From positions 1-51,137 of the forward strand of contig JAGUXT010000024.1 in assembly GCA_020061705.1 (NCBI GenBank): DNA of 51,137 bases, read 5' to 3'. The stretch is from Halothiobacillus sp. (GTDB lineage: Bacteria; Pseudomonadota; Gammaproteobacteria; Halothiobacillales; Halothiobacillaceae). Shown here one piece after another: positions 18,136-26,250 of this stretch. Numbering within the stretch: the first letter of the stretch is position 1; each line of letters opens with the position of its first letter. The notes below the pieces were generated by a model. It was given only the letters and a program-made list of their open reading frames with translations, ran no database searches and was not told where the DNA came from. Made by a program: the position numbers and the translations under genes.

Positions 18136-19773
18136 ATGCCCTACCTTTTGCACCACCTCATTAGCTACCCCGCGCAAACGCAACCTGATGCGCCTGCACT
18201 TCGCCAAAACGATGGCCAACACATAGGCATCATGAGCTATGAAGAACTTGCGTACAACGTGCATAAACTGGCGCTGAACTTTGTCAATATGGGGCTTTAC
18301 GCGGGCGAACGTGTCGCACTCTGGCTACCCAAGCGTGCTGAAACCGTGCAAACCCTGTTTGCGGCCAGCGCTGCTGGTGGCGTGGTCGTGCCGATCAATC
18401 CCTTGCTTAAGCCTGAGCAGGTTGTGCACGTCCTGAGCGATAGCGGTGCGCGCATTCTCATTACCCAACGCGCGCGTTTACAAAGTCTGCGCCCATTTTT
18501 GGCGGGTCTGCACGATTTGCGCTGGGTGATTGTGGTCGATACGTTGGATGACGTGGAACGGATTCCAGGACTGGGGCTGCGCACTTTGAGCGAATTCAAT
18601 GCACCTGCCAGCGACCGCCTTACCCTCCCCAATCGGGTCGAGAATGATCTCGCGGCGCTGCTTTACACCTCAGGCAGTACAGGTTTGCCCAAGGGTGTGG
18701 CGCTGACGCATCGCAACCTGCTGGCAGGCACGGCCAGCGTCGTGCAATACCTGCGTCTTCAGCCTGCGGATCGTGTGCTCGCGGTCTTGCCTTTGAGTTT
18801 TGATTATGGCCTGTCGCAACTCACCACGGCATTTAAGGCAGGAGCGAGCATCGTACTCCTTGAGTATTTGTTGCCGCGTGACCTGTACAACGCCATATCG
18901 CAGCACGAAATAAGCGTTCTTGCAGGCGTGCCCACGCTGTGGCACCAACTCGCTGTGCAGGACTGGTTGGCCGAATTAAGCTCGCTGCGCATACTCACCA
19001 ATTCCGGCGGCCGATTGCCACGCCACATCGTTGACAACTTGCGCTCTCGCTTGCCCGAAGCCCAATTGTTTTTAATGTACGGACTGACCGAAGCCTTCCG
19101 CTCCACCTACTTGCCGCCGGATGAAATCGACCCGCGCCCGGACTCCATCGGCAAAGCCATACCTAATGCGCATATCAGTGTCCTGCGCCCCGATGGCTCA
19201 CCCTGCGCGCCGCATGAAATCGGTGAACTGGTACATCGCGGCCCCACTGTGGCGCGTGGCTACTGGAACGACCCGGAGCGCAGCGCCGAACGTTTCCGTC
19301 CCTGTCCCGCATTGGATGAGTGCCATAGCGGGCTCACACAACACGAACGCTGCGTCTGGTCAGGGGATCGCGTGCGCATGGATGAAGACGGCTATCTCTA
19401 CTTCATCAGCCGCAGCGACGACATGCTGAAAAGCTCCGGCTACCGCATCAGCCCCGCAGAAATCGAAGACGTACTCTACAGCTCAAACCTAGTGCGCGAA
19501 GCCGTCGCCCTAGGGTTGGACGATGAAATCCTGGGGCAACGCATCGAGGCGGTGGTGGTTGCCGAACATGAGAGCATCAACACCCAGGCCTTGCTCAATC
19601 ACTGTCGTAACGCCTTGCCTGCCTATATGGTTCCACAGCACATTCACGTCATGCAAACCCTGCCACTTAATCCCAACGGCAAAGTTGATCGCCCGCGCTT
19701 GCGTGATGAAATTGCCGGACTCAGTGAAATCGGCCCCAGTGAAGTCAAACTAGGGGACACTGAAAACGCATGA
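18136..19773 (+). CDS. Acyl-CoA ligase (AMP-forming), exosortase A system-associated type
   Basis: A 545-residue adenylate-forming enzyme that should activate a carboxylic acid as acyl-AMP and pass it to CoA or another thiol. Motifs: P-loop-like LLYTSGSTGLPKGVALTHRN (about residue 175), YGLTE, the hinge and A8 region SGDRVRMDEDGYLYFISRSDDMLKSSGYR and the catalytic lysine in NPNGKVDR. Its neighbour is a type III PLP decarboxylase overlapping by four bases (ATGA). This exact pair is a hallmark of the exosortase A/PEP-CTERM exopolysaccharide loci (families I remember as TIGR03098 and TIGR03099). No exosortase, EPS or other partner gene lies nearby. The substrate is unknown. Confidence 0.85.
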   Translation: MPYLLHHLISYPAQTQPDAPALRQNDGQHIGIMSYEELAYNVHKLALNFVNMGLYAGERVALWLPKRAETVQTLFAASAAGGVVVPINPLLKPEQVVHVLSDSGARILITQRARLQSLRPFLAGLHDLRWVIVVDTLDDVERIPGLGLRTLSEFNAPASDRLTLPNRVENDLAALLYTSGSTGLPKGVALTHRNLLAGTASVVQYLRLQPADRVLAVLPLSFDYGLSQLTTAFKAGASIVLLEYLLPRDLYNAISQHEISVLAGVPTLWHQLAVQDWLAELSSLRILTNSGGRLPRHIVDNLRSRLPEAQLFLMYGLTEAFRSTYLPPDEIDPRPDSIGKAIPNAHISVLRPDGSPCAPHEIGELVHRGPTVARGYWNDPERSAERFRPCPALDECHSGLTQHERCVWSGDRVRMDEDGYLYFISRSDDMLKSSGYRISPAEIEDVLYSSNLVREAVALGLDDEILGQRIEAVVVAEHESINTQALLNHCRNALPAYMVPQHIHVMQTLPLNPNGKVDRPRLRDEIAGLSEIGPSEVKLGDTENA

Positions 19774-21011
19774 ACGCGCCCCACGCCCCACTTCTTTTTT
19801 CCACCCGGAACGGCGAAATCATGCTCGGCGGCACCGCGGTAAGCCAACTCGCCGCCCGTCTCGGCACGCCGTTTTACGCCTACGATGCGAGCCTGATTCA
19901 CTCGCGTGTTGCGGAGCTTCGCGCCGTATTACCGTCCAGCATCCAACTGCACTATGCCATCAAAGCCAACCCCTACCCGCCGCTCTTACGCGACTTGGCT
20001 GACCTTGTGGATGGTGGCGACATTGCATCCAGTGGCGAGCTTGCCGCCGCATTGCAGGCCGGATTCAAGCCACAAACGATCAGCTTCGCCGGCCCCGGCA
20101 AGCGCGACGCTGAACTTGAGGCTGCGCTGCAGGCCGGTATCACCGTCAACCTCGAATCCGCTGGTGAACTTGAACGATTGCACACCCTTGGTCAAAGGCT
20201 TGGCATTCGTCCACGCATCGCCCTGCGCATCAACCCGGACTTTGAACTCAAGGGTGCTGGAATGCGCATGGGTGGCGGCACCAAGCCTTTCGGCATCGAC
20301 AGCGAACAAGCTCCAGGCATCCTGCACAAAATCAAAAGGATGGAGCTAGATTTTCAAGGTTTGCATATCTTTAGCGGCTCGCAAAGTCTGAATAGCGAAG
20401 CCATTATGCAAGCCCACAAAGCTGCCCTGCTGCTCGCGCATGACCTACTCAACGCAAGCGGATTGACCTGCCCCCACATCAATATCGGCGGCGGCCTCGG
20501 CATCCCCTACTTCCCCGGCGAGCAGCGCCTCGACCCAGCCCCCATCGGCACACATCTTCAACAATGTCTTGAGGAGCACTCGGTCCGGCTGAGCGGGACA
20601 AAACTCATTCTTGAACTTGGACGTTACCTGGTCGGCGAAGCCGGCATTTACGTCACACGGGTCGTCGATCGCAAAACCTCACGCGGTGAAACCTTCCTCA
20701 TCTGCGACGGCGGTATGCATCACCACCTCGCCCTCTCCGGTAATCTTGGTCAAGTCATCCGCAAAAACTACCCGGTTTACATCGCAGACCAAGCCGACAC
20801 CGCCGCGACAGAAATCGTCAACATCCATGGCCCGCTTTGCACCCCGCTGGATATTCTTGGTCACAAAATTGCCCTGCCACGCGCCAAAGTCGGCGACCTC
20901 ATCGTCGTCACCCAATCCGGCGCATATGGCTCAAGCGCCAGCCCTGTGAACTTCCTCAGCCACCCCAGACCTGCCGAGGTCCTATTACCCGCTTCATGCT
21001 GCGCCGATTAA
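19770..21011 (+). CDS. PLP-dependent decarboxylase, exosortase A system-associated type
   Basis: A 413-residue protein of the alanine-racemase-fold (type III) decarboxylase group, related to diaminopimelate and ornithine decarboxylases. The PLP lysine is K65 in HYAIKANPYP. INIGGGLGIPY is the phosphate-binding glycine loop, and GPLCTPLDILG contains the conserved C-terminal cysteine. It overlaps the acyl-CoA ligase by four bases and so is cotranslated with it. In exosortase A loci the pair is thought to make or attach a small modified amine or acyl group, but the reaction has not been established. The 3' side runs into a palindromic repeat. Confidence 0.85.
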   Translation: MNAPHAPLLFSTRNGEIMLGGTAVSQLAARLGTPFYAYDASLIHSRVAELRAVLPSSIQLHYAIKANPYPPLLRDLADLVDGGDIASSGELAAALQAGFKPQTISFAGPGKRDAELEAALQAGITVNLESAGELERLHTLGQRLGIRPRIALRINPDFELKGAGMRMGGGTKPFGIDSEQAPGILHKIKRMELDFQGLHIFSGSQSLNSEAIMQAHKAALLLAHDLLNASGLTCPHINIGGGLGIPYFPGEQRLDPAPIGTHLQQCLEEHSVRLSGTKLILELGRYLVGEAGIYVTRVVDRKTSRGETFLICDGGMHHHLALSGNLGQVIRKNYPVYIADQADTAATEIVNIHGPLCTPLDILGHKIALPRAKVGDLIVVTQSGAYGSSASPVNFLSHPRPAEVLLPASCCAD

Positions 21012-21079
21012 CTAGATGGTGTCGCCACAACGTAATACCGCATTTCAAATATCCGATGTTTTGTGTCGGAGCATGATTT

Positions 21080-21211
21080 TGTAGGAGCGGATTTATCCGC
21101 GACAGCAGCCTCACACAAACATAGACCCCGTGCCTTGGCTCAACTCACGCCAGGCAAGACAGGTTTGAGCCGTTTGTCAGGGCGGTGTCGGGTATAAATC
21201 CCCTCCTACAG
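21080..21211. repeat. REP-like inverted repeat pair (TGTAGGAG...CTCCTACA)
   Basis: TGTAGGAGCGGATTTAT at the left is mirrored by ATAAATCCCCTCCTACA at the right, about 100 bp apart. The left arm also has a small internal palindrome (GCGGATTTATCCGC). Elements starting TGTAGGAGCGG are widespread REP-type repeats in gammaproteobacteria. The site lies in the convergent gap between the decarboxylase and the large regulator. The rest of 21012-21262 holds nothing else I can call. Confidence 0.65.
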
Positions 21212-21262
21212 AACAACAACCACATAATTTCGAGCACAACTCCACGGTCGTGACGGCAGCAT

Positions 21263-24200
21263 CTAGGCATCAAAAATACTACTCGTGCCATGTCTATAAA
21301 ACGCCGCATCCAAGTCTCCTCTCCTTGCCAGCCAGCCCCTGGCCTTCATCCGTACCGCTTGATCTATGGCTTCATCCATCAGTTGCAAAGCGAGCAAAGA
21401 CTCCCCTCGTGCCCTGTGCGCTACCGCCCTTAACCAGAGAATGTCTGGCAGGCAATAGCTGTGCTCGCAGCGCTCGGCATCATCCATGGCACGGGCAGCC
21501 ACCTCGATAACACGATCCCATTGCTGTGCCGCTGCCCAGGCTTCGGTCATAAACCAGCGCACTGAATTAAGTCCGGCCCGGTAGGCCTGCTCGACACCGG
21601 CCTCACATGTGACGAGCCATTCATCGTGCAGAGGGCGACCTGCACACGCATCCAAAATTGCTACAAGCAGTCCAGTAATCATTGCCCAAAAGCCATAACC
21701 TTCGGCGAGCGCAATTTGGTGCGCTGCGCTTGCGTGCTCGGCAAATAATGCGTCCTCGCCCTCCTGCAAATAAATGATCGCGGCAAAGGCGCGCGCAATA
21801 CATTCATCCTGGCGCATGGGGCTGTGCAAGACTCGTTGCAGTGCGAATTCAAGCCGCTCGCGCCACGTCTCACGACCTAAAAACCACGCCAGCCAGGCGT
21901 GCTGCACGGAAGCAAATACAAGGGGATCGGAAGGCAGGTAGCGTGTACGCTGCGTGCTATCCAGCACATCATGCGCGGCGACTACGCGCTCGATAAAAGG
22001 CTCGGCGTCATTAAACTTGCCAAGAAAAAACAGGGTATTGCCGTGTGCCCAATCCGCGGCAAATTGCTGTGGCGCGCTTGAGGCCAGCGCGGCGAGTTTT
22101 CCTGCTTGTTCGATGCCCGCCTGCCTGGATTCGCCACCGATCATCAGATACAGCAAACCATGTGCCGAGAATAGCAATTCGCCCCTATCCGTTGCTGGCT
22201 CAGCTTCTGGCTCCGCAACGGACAGGTGTTCCAGTCCACTCAATACGTCCAGGGCCAGACGCCCCACGGAAGGGGAGCCATAGCCATCCTGCACGACCTG
22301 GGCACGGCCATGAAATATACGCGCCCACAGGCCTGCGTTCCCGCTGGGGTACACGATGCGTTCGAAGTGCGCAAAGTGTTCGCAGGCGGCGGCATAATCG
22401 TCACTTTCACAGGCCAGATGCCCAGCCTGCCACCAGCACAGGCGCGCATCTTCCATATCACCGCTCATTTCGAAGAGAACCGCCGCCTGCGTAGAGACAC
22501 TTGCACCCAGCTGTGGTTGCCGGGTCAGGGCATGCCCGGTCTGGCGAGCAAGTATCTTTTTACGTTCATCCGCCATACAGCGCAAAATTTCGTCACGCAC
22601 GACAGCATGCAAAAACTGCCAGTGCTGATCGCCGTGGATAGAGGTCACAAGCCCTGCCAAAGATGCCGCAGTCACCGCCTCATGTGCGCTGCTTGCGCCA
22701 ACAATGGCAGACAGTTGAAGCATGGAAAAATGCTCGCCCAGCAAGGCGGCGACACCGAGAGCTTCGGCATGATGCTGTACGCAATGGGCAATGATTGTAC
22801 GCATATCCGTGTCGCTGCCGGTCATACCGTGCTCAAGTGAAGATATCAGCGTGTAGACAGGCAGGCCGTGAGATCGAATCATCGCAGCACGCTGCTCAAG
22901 CGTCGTAAGCTGCGGCTGGCGAGCGGCGATCAAGGTCAGCATGGCCGTATCGCTTAGTGGCTGTATGTCAAGTTCAACACAGTCCGGCAAATGCAAGGCA
23001 GGCTCATGCGGGCTGCGGCAGGTGACTATCAAATGGATATTGGGTCGTGTGGCGATGATGTGCTGAATGAAGTCAACCGTGACCTTATCCAGCCATTGCA
23101 CGTCATCAACAATGACCGTGGCACCTTGCCACGCGCGCGATACCATTGCGCGCAGTGAGGCGCGCTCTCCCATAGGCACGAGGCGTTGTGCATTAAACGC
23201 GGATGCCATATCTGCACGCGCGCCGCCTTCCCTTGTGCGCTCATGACCCTTGGTTACGCCGCTATGTGTCGGCATGGTGCGCGTGCACCACTCGTGCAAC
23301 CCAGCCCACGGCGTATGGGCGCACTCGGCGCGTGCGGCTAACCAGTGTACTCGTCGGCCTGCGGCCATCTCCCGGCGCGCATGCTCCCATACAAGGCGGC
23401 TCTTGCCGACCCCGGATATCCCGTTAACCCGTGTCGCCGCAAAGCCATGGCGCGGACGGGCGAGCTGAGCCAGCTCATGTGCACGATTCACTATCGGGCT
23501 GTCCAGACCGGCCATTACAGGCAAGGACTCACTACACAACACGTTCAAGGGGAGCACAAAATACTCCACTGGCTTGGCAAAGCCCTGGAAGATGCATGAT
23601 TCAACGTTTTGGTTATCACGAAAGGGCAATACATCTCGAAAGCCACTTTCAATAGCAATGCCGTCTGCATTCGCCGCCCATGCCAACCGCTCCACCAAAA
23701 GCGGCAGATGACCATGTGGCATAAGTGCACCTCCCTTGTCGGTCAGCAACACACGGCCTGCGCAGACACCCATACGCGGCGGGCGGTGCCGAGGCAGTTG
23801 CTCAGCTACGGCACGCGCGGCACGCAGGCTTTGATAGCGAATACCCCATTGCGGTGTTGCCCCAAAAAGATAGGTCGCACCCGCATCATCCACGTCCACC
23901 CGACGACCACCATAGGCCGCAACCTCCGCAGTCATTGCGTCCACGGTTTTCCACCATGCACGCAGAACGTCAACACCGGACTCCTGTGTGATATCGATCA
24001 CATCAAACTGAACACGAAGCAACACCACAGTCTGTAAGGGTGCGGGAGGTAGCATGATGGGAGGAATAGCAAGTTGCGCGTGGCCTTTCGCACGCTTACT
24101 ACCCAAAGAAATCTCTTCGGCAAAAATCCGCTTCAGCCCCAAATCAAGGAGGCGACGCTCATCCTCCAGCCACGCCCTAAATACATCCCCCATGGGGATA

Positions 24201-24622
24201 TCCATATCAAACCAGCGTGTGTTACGCACAGCGGCAAGGCGTGAGCGACAGGCATCAAGACCGACAGCCTCGCCCAACAGCAGAATATCGAGCAGCCCCT
24301 GATCTGTTATCACGTCAGCAGCCGATTTGAATGTGACCCAGTCACGCTCAATACACAAGGCATCGCCAAGCGGGGGCGGAATTTTACGCAAATCATTCAA
24401 CAGGACGCGCAAATTGGCGCGCGCCAAATCCGGCTCCGCCTCCGGCCACAGAAGATCAAGCAAGGCCATGCGCGACATGGGTCGCCCTGGATGGGTAGAA
24501 ATAAAAGCCAGCAAAGCATGACTTTTGCGGTAACGCGCAGATAGAGGCATGGACACACCATCAGCCTGAATAATGCAGGGAGAACCTAGGTAGCTCAGCC
24601 AAATGAAGGATGGAGTCAGCAT
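21263..24622 (-). CDS. Large SARP-like transcriptional regulator with STAND ATPase and TPR-like tail
   Basis: A 1119-residue multidomain protein. Residues about 5-95 look like an OmpR/SARP winged-helix DNA-binding domain (RKSHALLAFISTHPGRPMSR, LLDLLWPEAEPDLARANLRV). Residues about 100-185 are helical and fit the bacterial transcriptional activation domain. Residues about 195-350 resemble a degenerate nucleotide-cyclase homology domain (TVVLLRVQFDVID, AAYGGRRVDVDDAGATYLFG), with no catalytic metal pattern I can confirm. A STAND-type AAA ATPase follows: Walker A GISGVGKS at 401-408 and Walker B VIVDDVQWLD near 503-512. The remaining 500 or so residues are helical, TPR-like. It is transcribed divergently from a lipoprotein and a secreted protease and is the obvious candidate regulator of them. 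The inducing signal is unknown. Confidence 0.83.
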   Translation of the reverse strand: MLTPSFIWLSYLGSPCIIQADGVSMPLSARYRKSHALLAFISTHPGRPMSRMALLDLLWPEAEPDLARANLRVLLNDLRKIPPPLGDALCIERDWVTFKSAADVITDQGLLDILLLGEAVGLDACRSRLAAVRNTRWFDMDIPMGDVFRAWLEDERRLLDLGLKRIFAEEISLGSKRAKGHAQLAIPPIMLPPAPLQTVVLLRVQFDVIDITQESGVDVLRAWWKTVDAMTAEVAAYGGRRVDVDDAGATYLFGATPQWGIRYQSLRAARAVAEQLPRHRPPRMGVCAGRVLLTDKGGALMPHGHLPLLVERLAWAANADGIAIESGFRDVLPFRDNQNVESCIFQGFAKPVEYFVLPLNVLCSESLPVMAGLDSPIVNRAHELAQLARPRHGFAATRVNGISGVGKSRLVWEHARREMAAGRRVHWLAARAECAHTPWAGLHEWCTRTMPTHSGVTKGHERTREGGARADMASAFNAQRLVPMGERASLRAMVSRAWQGATVIVDDVQWLDKVTVDFIQHIIATRPNIHLIVTCRSPHEPALHLPDCVELDIQPLSDTAMLTLIAARQPQLTTLEQRAAMIRSHGLPVYTLISSLEHGMTGSDTDMRTIIAHCVQHHAEALGVAALLGEHFSMLQLSAIVGASSAHEAVTAASLAGLVTSIHGDQHWQFLHAVVRDEILRCMADERKKILARQTGHALTRQPQLGASVSTQAAVLFEMSGDMEDARLCWWQAGHLACESDDYAAACEHFAHFERIVYPSGNAGLWARIFHGRAQVVQDGYGSPSVGRLALDVLSGLEHLSVAEPEAEPATDRGELLFSAHGLLYLMIGGESRQAGIEQAGKLAALASSAPQQFAADWAHGNTLFFLGKFNDAEPFIERVVAAHDVLDSTQRTRYLPSDPLVFASVQHAWLAWFLGRETWRERLEFALQRVLHSPMRQDECIARAFAAIIYLQEGEDALFAEHASAAHQIALAEGYGFWAMITGLLVAILDACAGRPLHDEWLVTCEAGVEQAYRAGLNSVRWFMTEAWAAAQQWDRVIEVAARAMDDAERCEHSYCLPDILWLRAVAHRARGESLLALQLMDEAIDQAVRMKARGWLARRGDLDAAFYRHGTSSIFDA

Positions 24623-24760
24623 GTTTGGCGGTGTCCTGGTAGCGAGAGCATGGAAATTATTTGGATCGAGTGGCTTGGCGAAAAATTATACGCACTAAAT
24701 ATAGGTGATAACGCTTTGCTTACGATCATTGCAGCTACGGTGTCTATGATGTTTTTAACT

Positions 24761-24836
24761 TGTGTGTCGCACACATGAAGTCTGCTTTCAAAGCGAGCTA
24801 GCGATGACAGCCGCATGAACGTGCTCAACAGCTAGC
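24761..24836. promoter_or_regulatory. Candidate operator region between regulator and lipoprotein genes
   Basis: TGTGTG-TCG-CACACA is a perfect 6+3+6 palindrome at 24761-24775. Two GCTAGC palindromes lie at 24797-24802 and 24831-24836, 34 bases apart. All sit in the 257-base gap between the divergent regulator and lipoprotein genes. No convincing sigma70 promoter with a good -35 is visible, as would be expected for an activator-dependent promoter. Binding is inferred only. Confidence 0.35.
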
Positions 24837-24879
24837 AATTCCGTCAGCGTTCCACCCATTTCTCTCAAGGATTAAACAC

Positions 24880-26178
24880 ATGAAAAAAACTATTCTGCTC
24901 TCATCAATGGCCATGGCACTTGCCGGCTGCGGTGGTGACAGCGTTATTCTTCCCGAACAAAATCCAAAACCCGAAGCGGGTGAACCACTATTTGTAACCA
25001 CCAAGGTTGATGGCAAGGAAGTTATCAAGGAAACCTACAAATATTACGCAGTTAATGATTCTGGGCGACTAATCGCTGAGCCCAAGCCAGAATATGAGAA
25101 TGCGCCGCATATTGCATTACTGGAATCACGCCAAATCACCCCGATGTCGGTGGTGAACATCCACGCAATGACCGTGCAAACAGACAACCTTGAGCCAATC
25201 AATATGGCCGAAACGCGGGTCTTCATTGAAGATCTTCTGGCCGCACTGCGTGTGCATTACCCAACCCTATCAATGCAGGATCTTGTACGTCAGTTGGGTG
25301 ATTTTGACCAATCGCTGGAAGCCATACGTTCTGAATATATGAAATCAGGCTTGGGATCCATACAGCAATTCGTCGATTTCTATGAAGCGATTGACTTAGG
25401 TGGTGAGAATGATGAGGCGGAGGCCGATCAGTTCCTCGAACAGTCTGGTTTAAATATCGCCCAGTTTTTGGATAAGCTTAAAGTAGCCGGTGTATCCTGG
25501 GACGCATTGCTTGCAGCCATGAAAAGCCAAAATATTGGCTTTACTGGCCTGTTCAATTCATATGCATCCTCACTGGAGTCACTTGAGGTATTCATCCCTA
25601 AATTTGTGCAGGGTAAAAAGGCCACTGTTTCCATGTTATTGGTTACGCCCCAGGCTGATCCGGCAACCGATGCAGCAAAAGTCGCCGTTGAGGCCGCCAA
25701 ACTGGGTTTGGATGTTGCAAAATTTGCATGGGAAATTATCAAGGATGCCCGTCCAAAAACGACTGCGGAAGGTGCATATACGTCTGTACTATCTGTCAAG
25801 GACAAGTCATATGAGAACTATGGCTATTCAATCCAGGGTTCATCCGCAGTTGTTGATTATGAAGGTAAAAACCTTTTCACCATGACCTTGTTCCATGCAA
25901 TATTCAAAGTCGATGGCTATTACAAGGCCACCAACCCAAATATCCCCGGTTATTGGCTACCAAGTATTGCCTTCAAGGTGGATGAGTCGTTTGCTGGACT
26001 GACATGGAACTTGAACGCTGGAGCGGCAATTACATCAGCCGCGAATATGGCAAGTGCAAGTGCTCCCGAGCCTGAAATCCAAGTTGTCGCCAACGTGCAA
26101 GCGAATGGTTGGTTCCAATCCTTTACCAATTCATTTACGTTTTATGCAAACGGGCGCACAGGATTCAGAAAGGAATAA
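24880..26178 (+). CDS. Predicted outer-membrane lipoprotein of unknown function
   Basis: I do not recognise the family. The 432-residue product starts with a lipoprotein signal peptide with lipobox LAGC (C17) followed by GGDS; the lack of Asp at +2 suggests sorting to the outer membrane. Residues about 110-270 are helical with short repeated motifs (LVRQLGDFDQSLEAIRSEY, FLDKLKVAGVSWDALLAAM). The last 140 residues look beta-rich and end in an F/N/Y-rich segment (WFQSFTNSFTFYANGRTGF). AAGGAT lies eight bases before the ATG. The gene is AT-richer than its neighbours upstream. It is followed after about 70 bases by a GlyGly-CTERM protease on the same strand and preceded by a divergent SARP-like regulator. 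Confidence 0.75.
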   Translation: MKKTILLSSMAMALAGCGGDSVILPEQNPKPEAGEPLFVTTKVDGKEVIKETYKYYAVNDSGRLIAEPKPEYENAPHIALLESRQITPMSVVNIHAMTVQTDNLEPINMAETRVFIEDLLAALRVHYPTLSMQDLVRQLGDFDQSLEAIRSEYMKSGLGSIQQFVDFYEAIDLGGENDEAEADQFLEQSGLNIAQFLDKLKVAGVSWDALLAAMKSQNIGFTGLFNSYASSLESLEVFIPKFVQGKKATVSMLLVTPQADPATDAAKVAVEAAKLGLDVAKFAWEIIKDARPKTTAEGAYTSVLSVKDKSYENYGYSIQGSSAVVDYEGKNLFTMTLFHAIFKVDGYYKATNPNIPGYWLPSIAFKVDESFAGLTWNLNAGAAITSAANMASASAPEPEIQVVANVQANGWFQSFTNSFTFYANGRTGFRKE

Positions 26179-26203
26179 AGTTTGCATATTTTCCCAACGA
26201 ATC

Positions 26204-26239
26204 GGTGCACACAATTTTATTGCGTGCACATAATTAAAT
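26204..26239 (+). promoter_or_regulatory. Direct repeats upstream of the protease gene
   Basis: GTGCACACAATTTTAT (from 26205) and GTGCACATAATTAAAT (from 26224) form direct repeats offset by 19 bases, each starting with the palindrome GTGCAC. They end 11 bases before the protease start codon. SARP-type activators are known to bind direct repeats next to promoters, although usually with 11- or 22-base spacing, so this is only a candidate binding site for the divergent regulator. Confidence 0.35.
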
Positions 26240-26250
26240 CGTAGATCAAG

